64,000 bases of DNA, from contig JACKIB010000022.1 in NCBI GenBank assembly GCA_020638695.1, positions 1-64,000 of the forward strand, read 5' to 3'. Under the pieces are notes generated by a model. That model made no database searches and was not told the DNA's origin. It saw only the letters and a program-made list of their open reading frames with translations. Below, in pieces: positions 25,138 through 34,506 of this stretch. A program made the position numbers and the translations under genes. This DNA comes from Planctomycetota bacterium (lineage in GTDB: Bacteria > Planctomycetota > UBA1135 > UBA2386). Position 1 is the first letter of the stretch; each line of letters opens with the position of its first letter.

Positions 25138-27174
25138 ATGCGATCCCCAAGCCTCGCGAACGCCGTCCCGAGTCCGAAGTCCCGCGCCCGCGCGCTCGTC
25201 CTCGCCACCTTCACGGTAGCGGCCGTGCTGCAGCAGGTGTCGGCGCAGATCCAGAACGTCATCCCGATCCGCTTCGTGCACGGCCTCGACACCGCGCAGG
25301 AGAAGCGACTGGTCGACTACAAGTGGTTGCAGGAGAGCGTGCGGCGCGCCAACGAGGTGTTCGCTCCCGCCGGGATCAAGTTCTGGATCAAGTCGGTGGA
25401 AGCCGTGGTGATCCCGGACCTGAACTGGCGCAACGACAACCCGATGTCGTGGTCCCAGGTGTTCACCCAGCTACGGCGCGTGTTCCCCGGGCTGGTCCCG
25501 AACCACTACCACTCGACGCTCGACGTGAAGCCGGCGCGGGTCTGGGCCGACGTCGGTTCGTCGATCGCCGGTGATCCCGACGAGATCCTGGTGTGGCTGA
25601 TGAAGCCGAAGACCGGCTCCGGGTCGAGCACCGGCGCGTTCCCCAACGCCGGGCGGCGGTTGTTCATCATGACCGACAACCTGTGGAAGAACACCGACGG
25701 GGGCTTCGCCACGACGCACCTCGCCCACGAACTCGGTCACTTCTTCGGGGTGCGGCACGTGTTCTCGTACTACCTCCCGGTCAACCCCAAGACCAAGCAG
25801 ACGTACGACCAGGGCGTGCTGTGGGACGTGGCGTACGGCACCAGCCCGCTGTCGTTCTTCAGCAGTCGGGCCAGCTGCAATGCATACACCGGTCCACAGT
25901 CGAGCATCGCCGCCGGGGCGTCGTTCTTCGGCACCGGTGGCAACACGTTCGGCGTGCCCTACGCGATCTTCGGTCGCACGCGCTACGACCTCGGATCGTC
26001 GGCCCTCAAGGGGGTGCTGTTCCGCACCGGGTTGGCGCACAATCCGCCGCAGACCTTCTCGTTCGGGCTCAACGTGATGGACTACTACAGCAACCGCGAG
26101 GTCGACCTGCGCGCGCCGGCGTTCTTCTCGGAATCCCAGGTCGACGTGGTGCGTGACTTCGTGACCTACGATCAGGACTACCAGGCCTCGCTCAAGGACA
26201 GCTCGTTCTACTACACGTACCAGAACAGTGTGCCGACGGGTGTCTCGTCGACCTACTTCACCTCGCTGCGCACGCGTCTCGGCAAGTCGGCGAACGACCT
26301 CCTGTGGTTGTCGAACGGCGACATGTCGTTCGCCAACCGGACCACGCCGATCTCCAACACCCAGTACGAGCCGATTTCCGGTGACTTCAACGGCGATGGG
26401 CTCGACGACATCATCTGGTACCACCCGTCGAGTGGCGCCGCCAACATCTGGTGGGCGACCGGGAACGGCTTGTTCCAGGCGACCAACGGGGTGCAGTTCG
26501 GCACCGGCCTGAAGATGTTCGCCGGCGACTTCGACGGCAACGGACACGACGACCTGTACCTCTACCGACCCGGGGCGGCTGCCGACTTCATCCTGTGGGG
26601 CTACAACCACGGCAACTTCTTCGTGACCCAAGAGGACGTCGGGGGCACCTACGAGCCGGTGGTCGCCGACCTCGACGGCGACGGCGATGACGACATCGTC
26701 TGGTACTACCCCAGCGGTGGCTACGCGAACGTGTGGTGGTCGGTGAAGACCCCGTGGCTGATCCCGATCTTCGACCGCAAGAACCGCATCGTGGTCGGCG
26801 ACGGCAGCCCGTACACCCCGATCGCCGGCCGGTTCGCCGGTCCGAACCACTCGGCGAGCATCTACTGGTACCGCCCGGGCGCGGGCGCCGAGAGGCTGTG
26901 GCGGGCGAGCGGTCCGCACACGATCGGCGAGTTCAACACCCAGAACGTGTCCGGTACCTACCTGCCGATCGCCGGCGACTTCGACGGCGACGGGTTCTGC
27001 GACATCTATTGGGATGCCGTGAACGCGACCACCGACTACATCTGGCGCGGCGGGGGCGGACCGAACCCGGTGTTCGACACCAGCCACACGGCCTCGGTCT
27101 ACGGTTCGTTCAAGCCGGTGGCCGGCGACTTCGACGGCGACGGCAACACCGACATCTTCTGGTATCGCAAGTAG
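25138..27174 (+). CDS. Secreted metzincin-type metalloprotease with FG-GAP/VCBS repeats
   Basis: A 678-residue protein. The signal peptide ends at VSAQ (about 37). The protease domain (40-345) contains HELGHFFGVRHV at 197-208, a perfect HExxHxxGxxH zinc site, and the Met-turn NVMDYYS (Met 314), so it is a metzincin, most like pappalysins. From residue 370 there are about six repeats around DFDGDGxxDIxWYxP (for example ISGDFNGDGLDDIIWYHP and VAGDFDGDGNTDIFWYRK), Ca-binding FG-GAP/VCBS units of a likely beta-propeller. An exported protease with a propeller for substrate or surface binding is inferred. Confidence 0.88.
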   Translation: MRSPSLANAVPSPKSRARALVLATFTVAAVLQQVSAQIQNVIPIRFVHGLDTAQEKRLVDYKWLQESVRRANEVFAPAGIKFWIKSVEAVVIPDLNWRNDNPMSWSQVFTQLRRVFPGLVPNHYHSTLDVKPARVWADVGSSIAGDPDEILVWLMKPKTGSGSSTGAFPNAGRRLFIMTDNLWKNTDGGFATTHLAHELGHFFGVRHVFSYYLPVNPKTKQTYDQGVLWDVAYGTSPLSFFSSRASCNAYTGPQSSIAAGASFFGTGGNTFGVPYAIFGRTRYDLGSSALKGVLFRTGLAHNPPQTFSFGLNVMDYYSNREVDLRAPAFFSESQVDVVRDFVTYDQDYQASLKDSSFYYTYQNSVPTGVSSTYFTSLRTRLGKSANDLLWLSNGDMSFANRTTPISNTQYEPISGDFNGDGLDDIIWYHPSSGAANIWWATGNGLFQATNGVQFGTGLKMFAGDFDGNGHDDLYLYRPGAAADFILWGYNHGNFFVTQEDVGGTYEPVVADLDGDGDDDIVWYYPSGGYANVWWSVKTPWLIPIFDRKNRIVVGDGSPYTPIAGRFAGPNHSASIYWYRPGAGAERLWRASGPHTIGEFNTQNVSGTYLPIAGDFDGDGFCDIYWDAVNATTDYIWRGGGGPNPVFDTSHTASVYGSFKPVAGDFDGDGNTDIFWYRK

Positions 27175-27266
27175 CGCGCGGCCGGCGGTCGCCATGCGGC
27201 GCGACACCGCGAGAATCGGAACGGTCCTGTCCTTCGCGTTCCACCGCGGCGAGGATAGGCCCACCG

Positions 27267-28169
27267 ATGGACTGGCCGCACGACCCCCTCACCGAAGCGG
27301 ACAACCCGGCGTCTGCACGTCTCGACACGATGAGCGCCACCGAGGTGGTGCGGTTGATGAACGCACAGGACGCCGGGGTGGTCGCTGCCGTGCACCTCGC
27401 CGAGGCGGCGATCGCCGGGGCGATCGAGGGGATCGCGCAGCGACTCGGTAGCGGGGGACGGCTGTTCTACGTCGGGGCCGGGACCTCGGGGCGGCTGGGG
27501 GTGCTCGACGCGGCGGAGTGTCCACCCACGTTCAACTCCGATCCGGCGTTGGTCCAGGCGTTGATCGCCGGTGGGGACCGCGCGGTGCTGGCTGCCGTCG
27601 AAGGCGCCGAAGACGATGCGATGCAGGGGGGGATCGACCTCGAGCGGCGCGGCCTCGGGGCCGGCGACGCGGTGGTCGGGATCGCGGCCAGCGGCACCAC
27701 GCCATACGTTCGCGGCGCACTCGAGTACGCCAACCGTTGCGGCGCGTTCACCGTGGCATTGACCTGCAACCCCGAGTCGCCCCTCGCCGCAATCGCCGCC
27801 CACCCGATCACGGTGGTGGTCGGTCCGGAGATCCTCACTGGCTCGACCCGGCTCAAGGCGGGCACCGCCACCAAGATGGTGCTCAATGCCATCAGCACCG
27901 CGGTGATGGTCAAGCTGGGCAAGACCTACGGCAACTTGATGGTCGACCTGCAGGCCACCAACCACAAGCTCCGGCAGCGGGCGCTGCGGTTGGTCTGTCG
28001 GCTGGCGAACCTCGATCCGCGGGCCGGCGCCTCACTGCTCGACCGCTGCGGCCAGGACCTCAAGACCAGTGTGGTCGCCGCGCGACTGGGGCTCGCCCCG
28101 GCGGCAGCGCGCGCGCGGCTGCAGCAGTTCGGCGGGCACTTGCGTGCCGCCCTGGGAGAGCAACCATGA
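27267..28169 (+). CDS. murQ: N-acetylmuramic acid 6-phosphate etherase
   Basis: A 300-residue SIS-domain enzyme that cleaves the lactyl ether of MurNAc-6-phosphate to give GlcNAc-6-phosphate. Motifs are LDTMSATEVVRLMNAQD, FYVGAGTSGRLGVLDAAECPPTF, VEGAEDDAMQG, AASGTTPYV and LTGSTRLKAGTATKMVLN. ATG 27267 is at the usual N-terminus. Its stop overlaps the nagZ-fusion start (ATGA), so the two are coupled in a MurNAc-recovery operon. A MurNAc kinase was not found in the window. Confidence 0.96.
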   Translation: MDWPHDPLTEADNPASARLDTMSATEVVRLMNAQDAGVVAAVHLAEAAIAGAIEGIAQRLGSGGRLFYVGAGTSGRLGVLDAAECPPTFNSDPALVQALIAGGDRAVLAAVEGAEDDAMQGGIDLERRGLGAGDAVVGIAASGTTPYVRGALEYANRCGAFTVALTCNPESPLAAIAAHPITVVVGPEILTGSTRLKAGTATKMVLNAISTAVMVKLGKTYGNLMVDLQATNHKLRQRALRLVCRLANLDPRAGASLLDRCGQDLKTSVVAARLGLAPAAARARLQQFGGHLRAALGEQP

Positions 28170-30943
28170 AGCACTCGTTCGCACCGATCGCGCTGTGGCT
28201 CGGCGCACTGCTCCTGGGTGTGGCGCCGGTGTTGCGCGCCCAGCACCCGAACCGCGTTTCTGCCGGCGAGCTGGCCCGCACGCTGACCCTCGAACAGAAG
28301 GCCGGGCAGCTGTTCATGGGGTGGATCCTGTCGCGTGAGGCCGGCCAGATCGATGCACGGCGCACGATGCTCGAACGCGTGCGCCAGGGCCTGTTCGGTG
28401 GCGTGATCCTGTCGACGGGCGACATGGCGGCGGCGCGGCGGCTCATCGCCGAGCTACAGGCGGCGTCGCGGGTGCCCCTGTTGATCGCCGGTGACTTCGA
28501 GACCGGGTTGTACTTCCGCCTGCGCGATGCGCCGCGGCTCGGCAATGCGATGTTGCTCGGCGCGACGGGCTCGGTCGATCTGGCGCGTCGAGTCGGTCGC
28601 GCCACCGGTCTGGCCGGCCAGGTGCTCGGCTTCCACATGGCGCTTGCGCCGGTGCTCGACGTCAACATCGATCCGCGGAACCCGATCATCAACGTGCGTT
28701 CGCTGGGCGAGGATCCGGCGGCGGTCGCGCGGCTCGGCGCCGCGCTCGTGCAGGGCATCCAGGAGTTCATGCTGGCGACCGCCAAGCACTTCCCGGGACA
28801 TGGTGACGTCGATGTCGACTCGCACCTCGACCTGCCGGTGCTACGCGCCGACCGCAAGCGACTCGACCGCGTCGAGTTGCTGCCGTTCCGCGCCGCGATC
28901 GATGCCGGGGTCGGGGCGGTGATGACTGCGCACCTGAGCGTGCCGGCGCTCGACGATACGCCGCGGCGCCCGGCCACGTTGTCGGCGCCGATCCTCACCG
29001 GAGTGCTGCGTCGCGCGCTGTCGTTTCGCGGCCTGATCGTCACCGACGCGCTGGAGATGGGCGGCATCACCAAAGTGATGTCCGGCGAAGCGGCGGCGGT
29101 GGCGGCGCTGCGTGCCGGGGCCGACCTGCTGCTGATGCCGCCGGATCCGCAGGCCGCGCGCGACGCGGTGGTCGCGGCGGTGCAGTCGGGGGAGCTGCCC
29201 CGGCAGCGCTTCGAGGAGGCGGTGGCCAAGGTGCTCGAGGCCAAGGAGCGGTGGTTGCGCGTCGGTCTGGCCGCCGATCCGACCATCGGACTTCCGCCGG
29301 CAGAGTGGGCAGCGCAGCGGGCGCTCGGCGCGACGGTGGCGCGCCGCGGGGTGACCCTGGTGTACGACCGCAAGGATCTGTTGCCGCTGCCGGCCAAGAC
29401 GCGGATCACCGTGCTCGACGTGGTCGACCACGACGGCGCGGTCGTCGAGCGGTTCGACCTGGCGCTCGCCGCCGCCGGCCTGGTCGTCGAACAGCACTTG
29501 CGCCTCGCGCCCGGGCGCGCGGCGGCGAAGGTCGAACGCGAACTCGCCGCGGCCAAGGCGGCGGGGACGCTGGTGGTCGGCCTGCACCTCGCGGTGCGCG
29601 CCAAAGCCGGCTCGGTGGGCATTCCCAAGGATCTGCTCGGCGTGGTGAAGGTGCTCGACGAACACCCGCGCGCCATCGCGGTGTCGTTCGGCGATCCCTA
29701 CGCGGTGCGCAAGTTCCCGCACGTGTCGACCTACCTGTGCGCCTACGACCGCGGTCCGGTGGTCGAGCACGCGGTGGCCGAAGTGGTCGCGGGCCGAGCG
29801 CCGGTCACCGGGCGCTTGCCAGTGACCATCCCCGGCGTCGCGGCACTGGGCGAGGGTGTTTCGCGGTTCGGCTTCACCCCGGGCGCCGGCAGCGATGCCG
29901 AACTCGCCGCCAAGCTGACCGAACTGCTGACGCGTCAGGTCGACGCCAAGGCGTTCCCCGGGGCGGTGGCGATGGTGACGCGGCGTGGTGAGGTGCTGGC
30001 CCACGTGGCGGTCGGACGACGCACCTACGCAGCGGATGCGCCGAGGATCGAGCGGATCACACGCTTCGACCTCGCCTCGCTGACCAAGGTGTGTGCCACG
30101 CTCCCGGCGCTGGCGGTGCTGGTCGAGCGCGGCAAGGTCCGGCTCGACGACAAGCTCGCCACCTGGATTCCCGAGTTCCACGGGGGTGCCAAGGGCGAGG
30201 TGACCTTGCGCCAGGTGGTGACCCACTGCGCCGGACTCGAGCCGTGGGTGGGGTTCTACAAGCAACACCGCGGCAAGCCGGCGGTGGTCGCGGCGGCGGC
30301 CCAGCATCCGCTCACCGCCGCGCCCGGCAGCAAGTACGCCTACAGTGATCTCGGCTTGATCCTGCTCACCGCGGTGGTCGAGAAGGCCTGCGGGCAGCCC
30401 CTGGATCGCTTCCTGGCCAGCGAGGTCTATCCGCGGCTCGGGATCACCGCGTGCTACGCCAGCGACGGCAAGCGCGTCGATGCCGCGCCGACCGAGCAGG
30501 ACCCCTGGCGTGGGCGCCTGGTCGAGGGCGAGGTCCACGACGAGAACGCGTTCGCGATGGGGGGGGTGTCGGGGCACGCCGGGCTATTCGGCACCGCCGA
30601 GGACGTTGCCCGAGTCGGCAACGCCTTCCTCGGCGGGGGTGCCGGGTTGGTCCGGCCGAGCCAGGTGCGGCAGTGGATCACCCGCGATGGTGCGGTGTCG
30701 GGAAGCACTCGAGCCCTGCTGTGGGACACGTTCCGGAGCGGCGGGTCCGGAGGATCGAAGCTGTCCGAGCGCGCGTTCGGGCACACCGGCTTCACCGGCA
30801 CATCGGTGTGGTGCGATCCGCGCGGGGACCTGTGCGTGGTGCTGTTGACCAACCGCGTGCACCCGAGCCGCAGCAACCAGCGGATCAGTCGGGCGCGGCG
30901 CGAAGTGCACGACTTGGTCGTCGATCACCTCGCGGGTCGCTGA
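28166..30943 (+). CDS. nagZ: Exported NagZ (GH3) fused to class C beta-lactamase-type serine hydrolase
   Basis: A 925-residue protein with a signal peptide (to about 25). The GH3 beta-N-acetylglucosaminidase domain (35-360) has the NagZ loop KHFPGHGDVDVDSH (207-220, His/Asp general-acid dyad) and the nucleophile Asp 294 in LIVTDALEMGG. A GH3 C-terminal domain follows (about 385-580). The beta-lactamase/esterase domain (590-925) has SLTK (Ser 638), YSD in YAYSDLG and HTG in GHTGFTGTS. Similar fusions occur in Bacteroidota. It probably removes GlcNAc from muropeptides outside the cytoplasm. The hydrolase half may be a peptidase or esterase rather than a drug-resistance enzyme. Confidence 0.92.
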   Translation: MKHSFAPIALWLGALLLGVAPVLRAQHPNRVSAGELARTLTLEQKAGQLFMGWILSREAGQIDARRTMLERVRQGLFGGVILSTGDMAAARRLIAELQAASRVPLLIAGDFETGLYFRLRDAPRLGNAMLLGATGSVDLARRVGRATGLAGQVLGFHMALAPVLDVNIDPRNPIINVRSLGEDPAAVARLGAALVQGIQEFMLATAKHFPGHGDVDVDSHLDLPVLRADRKRLDRVELLPFRAAIDAGVGAVMTAHLSVPALDDTPRRPATLSAPILTGVLRRALSFRGLIVTDALEMGGITKVMSGEAAAVAALRAGADLLLMPPDPQAARDAVVAAVQSGELPRQRFEEAVAKVLEAKERWLRVGLAADPTIGLPPAEWAAQRALGATVARRGVTLVYDRKDLLPLPAKTRITVLDVVDHDGAVVERFDLALAAAGLVVEQHLRLAPGRAAAKVERELAAAKAAGTLVVGLHLAVRAKAGSVGIPKDLLGVVKVLDEHPRAIAVSFGDPYAVRKFPHVSTYLCAYDRGPVVEHAVAEVVAGRAPVTGRLPVTIPGVAALGEGVSRFGFTPGAGSDAELAAKLTELLTRQVDAKAFPGAVAMVTRRGEVLAHVAVGRRTYAADAPRIERITRFDLASLTKVCATLPALAVLVERGKVRLDDKLATWIPEFHGGAKGEVTLRQVVTHCAGLEPWVGFYKQHRGKPAVVAAAAQHPLTAAPGSKYAYSDLGLILLTAVVEKACGQPLDRFLASEVYPRLGITACYASDGKRVDAAPTEQDPWRGRLVEGEVHDENAFAMGGVSGHAGLFGTAEDVARVGNAFLGGGAGLVRPSQVRQWITRDGAVSGSTRALLWDTFRSGGSGGSKLSERAFGHTGFTGTSVWCDPRGDLCVVLLTNRVHPSRSNQRISRARREVHDLVVDHLAGR

Positions 30944-31223
30944 CCCGCAACCGTCGGTGGCGGGCGAGCGACCGGCGCTCGGCGCGTCGATGATCGGGTG
31001 CGCAACCCGACTCGGGCGCGGCCCGCACCTTCCGAGATCTCGCAGTGCGGCACTGGATCGGCGAAGGCGAGCGGCCTTCTCCGTCGGCAAACCGCCGCAC
31101 TGCGACGAGATCGGGACGCCCGCTCGCCGCTGGCCAGGCGCAACCTCGCGTACGGCGCTGGCAGGGCGGGCCGCGGGGGGCTGGAATGGCGCGCCGGTCC
31201 TGCGAATCCGATTGAAGCGATCC

Positions 31224-33809
31224 ATGAACACCGGCACTCCACTCCGCGGCTTCCTCGTCCCCTTGGCCCTCGTGCTCGGCTGCGCGGGCGCTGCGGTGGC
31301 CCAGCGACCCGCACTGTTCCACGCACCGGTGGTGCTGCAGGGTCTGCCCGGCGACCTCGAGCTGTTCGGTGATCTCGACGGGGACGGCGACGTGGATGCC
31401 ATCGCGTTCGCCAGCCCGTCGCGGAATCTGATCCGCACGAGCTTCACCGTGATGCGGAACGACGGCTTCGGCAACCTGAGCCAAGGCGGCACCACCAACC
31501 TGCCGCCCGATGTGGGTTCGCGGCTCGCCTTCGCCGACGTCGACGGCGACGGGTTTGGCGACATCCTCGTAGGCAGGTTCCAGACCGCGACGCAGAGTGC
31601 CGGCATCTTGATCTACCCCGGCGCCGCCAACGCGACCTTCGGCGCGCCGATCACGCTCAACCTGCCCGGCAACATCGGGCATCTTCGCATCGGCAACTTC
31701 AACAAGGACGGCATCGCCGACATCTTCGTGCTGCACTTCAACGGCACGAGCGGCGAGGCGCGGTGGTACGCCGGGGACCGGCAGCGCGGGTTCCCGCTCA
31801 GCCGCAGCGCCGCGGTGTCGAGCTTGTACGCGGTCGCATCGCTGGCGCTGCTCGACACCGACGCGGACGGGGTCGACGACTTCGCGGTGCTGGAGGGGCA
31901 GTTCAACACGCCCGGTCAGCTGTCGCTGTTCCGCACCACGGCGACCGGGTTCGTCGCCGGACCCGTGCTGCCGACTCCGGTCGGCTACAACAGCGATCTG
32001 CTGGCGACCGACGTCGACCAGGACGGGGACCGGGACCTCGTCGCCGTACTCAGCAACTACCCGAACCTGGTGCTGTCCCGCGCCATTCAGGGATCGAACG
32101 GGTCGTGGAGTGCTGGGGCGGTCGACAGCTTCGCCTACGTCGGCCCCGGCAAGTGTTTCGTCGGCGACTGGGATGGCGACGGGCGTGAGGACATCGTGCT
32201 CCGCGAACCGGAATCGGGCACGTTCGGCAACTGGTACCACTCCAACTCGTACTTCCGCAACCCGACTTCCGGTGGCTACCAGTTGGCCTACTCGGTGCTG
32301 CATCGCGGCGACACCAGCGCGCAGCTCGGCGCCGGGTTGGTCGATCTGGACGGCGACAAGCGCCTCGACTTCGTCGATTCGCGTACGGTGTTCTTCGGTG
32401 ACGGGACGTTCGACCCGCCGACCACCTACACGACCTACTACGACGTGTTCGACTGGGACCGCGATGGCGATCTCGATCTGCGCGGCGATCAGCTGCGCGT
32501 GAACGACGGGCGTGGCGTGTTCACCGACCGAAGCCTGGGCTTCCCGACCCCGCCGGCAAACACGCTGTACGGTTCGGTCGTCGCGTTCGGGGACTTCGAT
32601 GGCGACGGCCAACGCGATGCGCTGGTGCCGCTGATCCAGATCGTGTTCCCGCGCGGCTCGCTGTTCCTCGAGATGCGACGGTTGCGCGAGCAACCGGGCG
32701 GTGGGTTCGTGGATGTCGGGGCCGCGGCCGCTCCCGGTGCGCAGATGGACTTCGGCGTGGTCACGGACGCCGACAGCGACGGTGATCTCGATTTTCTCGA
32801 CGCGCGCGGTGTCTGGCTCAACAACGGGTTGGGCTCGTTCACCTTGACCGGGCCCGGGTTCGACGACCACCGGCCGATCGCGGTGGGCGACATCGATGGC
32901 GACGGCACCGAGGACTTCCTCGGTAGCTACCAGTTCCGTACCGGGTTGGCGGTGTTCCTCCGCACCGGGAAGGCGACCTACGCCAAGACGGTGCTCTACG
33001 CATCGAGCTACAACCAGGTCGACCTCGCCAGCGCCCGACTCGCCGACCTGGACGACGACGGGGATCTCGACGTGGTCGGACGCGAGCGGCTGAACAACGC
33101 GCAGCAGCGGACCCTGGTGTTCGAGAATCTGGGGAACGGCACGTTTGCGCCGGCGATCGCGCTGGCCCCGTTCGGCTTCTACGGCGTCGGCGACGTGGAC
33201 GGCGACGGCCGATCGGATCTGGTGATCGGCGACAGCCAGGTGACGACCGTCCTGCTGCGGAATCCCGGTCGCCTGAACTACGCCGCGCCGCGGGTGTTCA
33301 GCATCGGTGGAATGCGCGACTTGGTCGACCTCGATCAGGACGGGGACCCCGACATCCTCGGCTCCTACCCGACCCGCAACCGTCGCTTCGAGGGCGCGGA
33401 CGCTGGGTTGCGGCGCCAGTACGGGCAGTCGGTGCCTGGCACCGGAGGGAAGGTCCCGATCGCGAGCGTCGTCGGTGCGCTGCGTCCCGGGCAGGTGGCG
33501 AGTCTGTGGCTGCGCAACGCGGTCGGCGGCAGCGTCGCCTGGATGCTGATCGGCGCCACGGAGTCCAACGTCCCGAGCACGGTGATCCCGGGCGTGATCC
33601 TCTACTCCAGTCCGGTCGCGGTGCTGCTGCCGGTGCCCCTGTCCGGCCAGGCCGGTGTCGCCGGGGCGGGGGAGTCCACTGTGCCGGTGTTGTTGCCGAC
33701 CAGTGCCGCCAACGCACGGGCGTTCTTCCAATACGTGATCGCCGATACGGGCGGCAACAACGGCACCAGTTCACACACCAACGGTGTCGAGGTGCGGATC
33801 GGCAAGTAG
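31224..33809 (+). CDS. Secreted FG-GAP/VCBS-repeat protein
   Basis: An 861-residue protein with a signal peptide ending AAVAQ (about 27). About fourteen Ca-binding loops of the type DxDGDGxxD (DLDGDGDVD, DVDGDGFGD, DWDGDGRED, DLDDDGDLD and others) spread over residues 45-725 and indicate one or two beta-propellers. The last 130 residues, from YGQSVPGTGGKVP at about 733, are a distinct beta-rich module without repeats, similar to the ends of neighbouring secreted proteins. No enzyme motif. Surface binding or scaffold roles are inferred. Confidence 0.87.
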   Translation: MNTGTPLRGFLVPLALVLGCAGAAVAQRPALFHAPVVLQGLPGDLELFGDLDGDGDVDAIAFASPSRNLIRTSFTVMRNDGFGNLSQGGTTNLPPDVGSRLAFADVDGDGFGDILVGRFQTATQSAGILIYPGAANATFGAPITLNLPGNIGHLRIGNFNKDGIADIFVLHFNGTSGEARWYAGDRQRGFPLSRSAAVSSLYAVASLALLDTDADGVDDFAVLEGQFNTPGQLSLFRTTATGFVAGPVLPTPVGYNSDLLATDVDQDGDRDLVAVLSNYPNLVLSRAIQGSNGSWSAGAVDSFAYVGPGKCFVGDWDGDGREDIVLREPESGTFGNWYHSNSYFRNPTSGGYQLAYSVLHRGDTSAQLGAGLVDLDGDKRLDFVDSRTVFFGDGTFDPPTTYTTYYDVFDWDRDGDLDLRGDQLRVNDGRGVFTDRSLGFPTPPANTLYGSVVAFGDFDGDGQRDALVPLIQIVFPRGSLFLEMRRLREQPGGGFVDVGAAAAPGAQMDFGVVTDADSDGDLDFLDARGVWLNNGLGSFTLTGPGFDDHRPIAVGDIDGDGTEDFLGSYQFRTGLAVFLRTGKATYAKTVLYASSYNQVDLASARLADLDDDGDLDVVGRERLNNAQQRTLVFENLGNGTFAPAIALAPFGFYGVGDVDGDGRSDLVIGDSQVTTVLLRNPGRLNYAAPRVFSIGGMRDLVDLDQDGDPDILGSYPTRNRRFEGADAGLRRQYGQSVPGTGGKVPIASVVGALRPGQVASLWLRNAVGGSVAWMLIGATESNVPSTVIPGVILYSSPVAVLLPVPLSGQAGVAGAGESTVPVLLPTSAANARAFFQYVIADTGGNNGTSSHTNGVEVRIGK

Positions 33810-33825
33810 GTGACGGCCGCGGACT

Positions 33826-34035
33826 TCACGGGTCGTTTCGCTTCAGGTAGCGGGTCGTCAGCGTGCGCGCCCAGTAGCGCGGCACGCCGTGCTCCGCTTG
33901 GAGGTGGGCGACGACTTCGTTGGACTTCTTGGTCGCCGCCCCGAACCGATCGAGCACGCGCTCCCAGTGGGCGAGCGGGTGACCGGTCTTCTCGACGACC
34001 TGCTCGTCGGTGACGTCCCAGTAGTCTGACTTCAT
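33826..34035 (-). CDS. Small DUF4287-like protein
   Basis: A 69-residue protein with VVEKTGHPLAHWERVLD and SNEVVAHLQAEHGVPRYWA. The spacing (KTG, then a helix, then VVxxLxxEHG) is that of DUF4287. It lies just downstream of the SRPBCC gene on the same strand, 15 bases after its stop, and is probably part of the arsR operon. SRPBCC and DUF4287 proteins are often neighbours. Function unknown. Confidence 0.72.
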   Translation of the reverse strand: MKSDYWDVTDEQVVEKTGHPLAHWERVLDRFGAATKKSNEVVAHLQAEHGVPRYWARTLTTRYLKRNDP

Positions 34036-34050
34036 CGAGCGTCTCCGCGG

Positions 34051-34506
34051 TCAGGGGACGAGGGGAGTCAGGGCGGCGGTACCGCCCGTCGCCAGCGACT
34101 CGAGTGCGTGGGGCAACTGCCGCTGCAGCAGCTTGGTTCGCCAGCCACCGCGCATCATTTGCCGGCTGAGGAACCCGCCGAAGCCGCGGAAGCCGTCGTG
34201 GTCGAGGGTCAGGCGGGTGCCCTCGGGCACTCGAGTCAGCGTGAACGTGACCCTGGTCGGTTGATGGCCCTCCTCGCCGCGCCACGAGAACACCAGCCGC
34301 TCGAGCGGTTCGATCTCGAGCACTTCGCAGTCCACGATGCCGCGCCAGCCGGGGACCTTCTTCCAGCGGAACTGGAAGCGATGGCCGGGCTGTGGCTCGA
34401 AGTCGTTCGGCATCAGCCATGCGGCGAGCCCGCGGCTCGTGGCGATGGCCTGCCAAACGCGTTCGATCGGGTGGGGATAGGTCCGCTCCAGGTGGATGCC
34501 CTTCAT
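34051..34506 (-). CDS. SRPBCC (AHSA1/activator of Hsp90-like) protein
   Basis: A 151-residue single START-like domain: LERTYPHPIERVWQAIATSR, then LAAWLMPNDFEPQPGHRFQF, LEIEPLERLVFSWRG and TRLTLDHDGFRGFGG. These proteins have a hydrophobic cavity and unknown ligands. The start ATG overlaps the arsR stop (ATGA), giving translational coupling with the regulator. Such arsR-SRPBCC pairs are widespread, so a ligand-linked regulator and binder is plausible. Confidence 0.88.
   Translation of the reverse strand: MKGIHLERTYPHPIERVWQAIATSRGLAAWLMPNDFEPQPGHRFQFRWKKVPGWRGIVDCEVLEIEPLERLVFSWRGEEGHQPTRVTFTLTRVPEGTRLTLDHDGFRGFGGFLSRQMMRGGWRTKLLQRQLPHALESLATGGTAALTPLVP

Noticed and set aside
30885..33731. 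A minus-strand open frame of 948 codons
   Set aside because: Antisense to the FG-GAP protein; its repetitiveness mirrors the true repeats.
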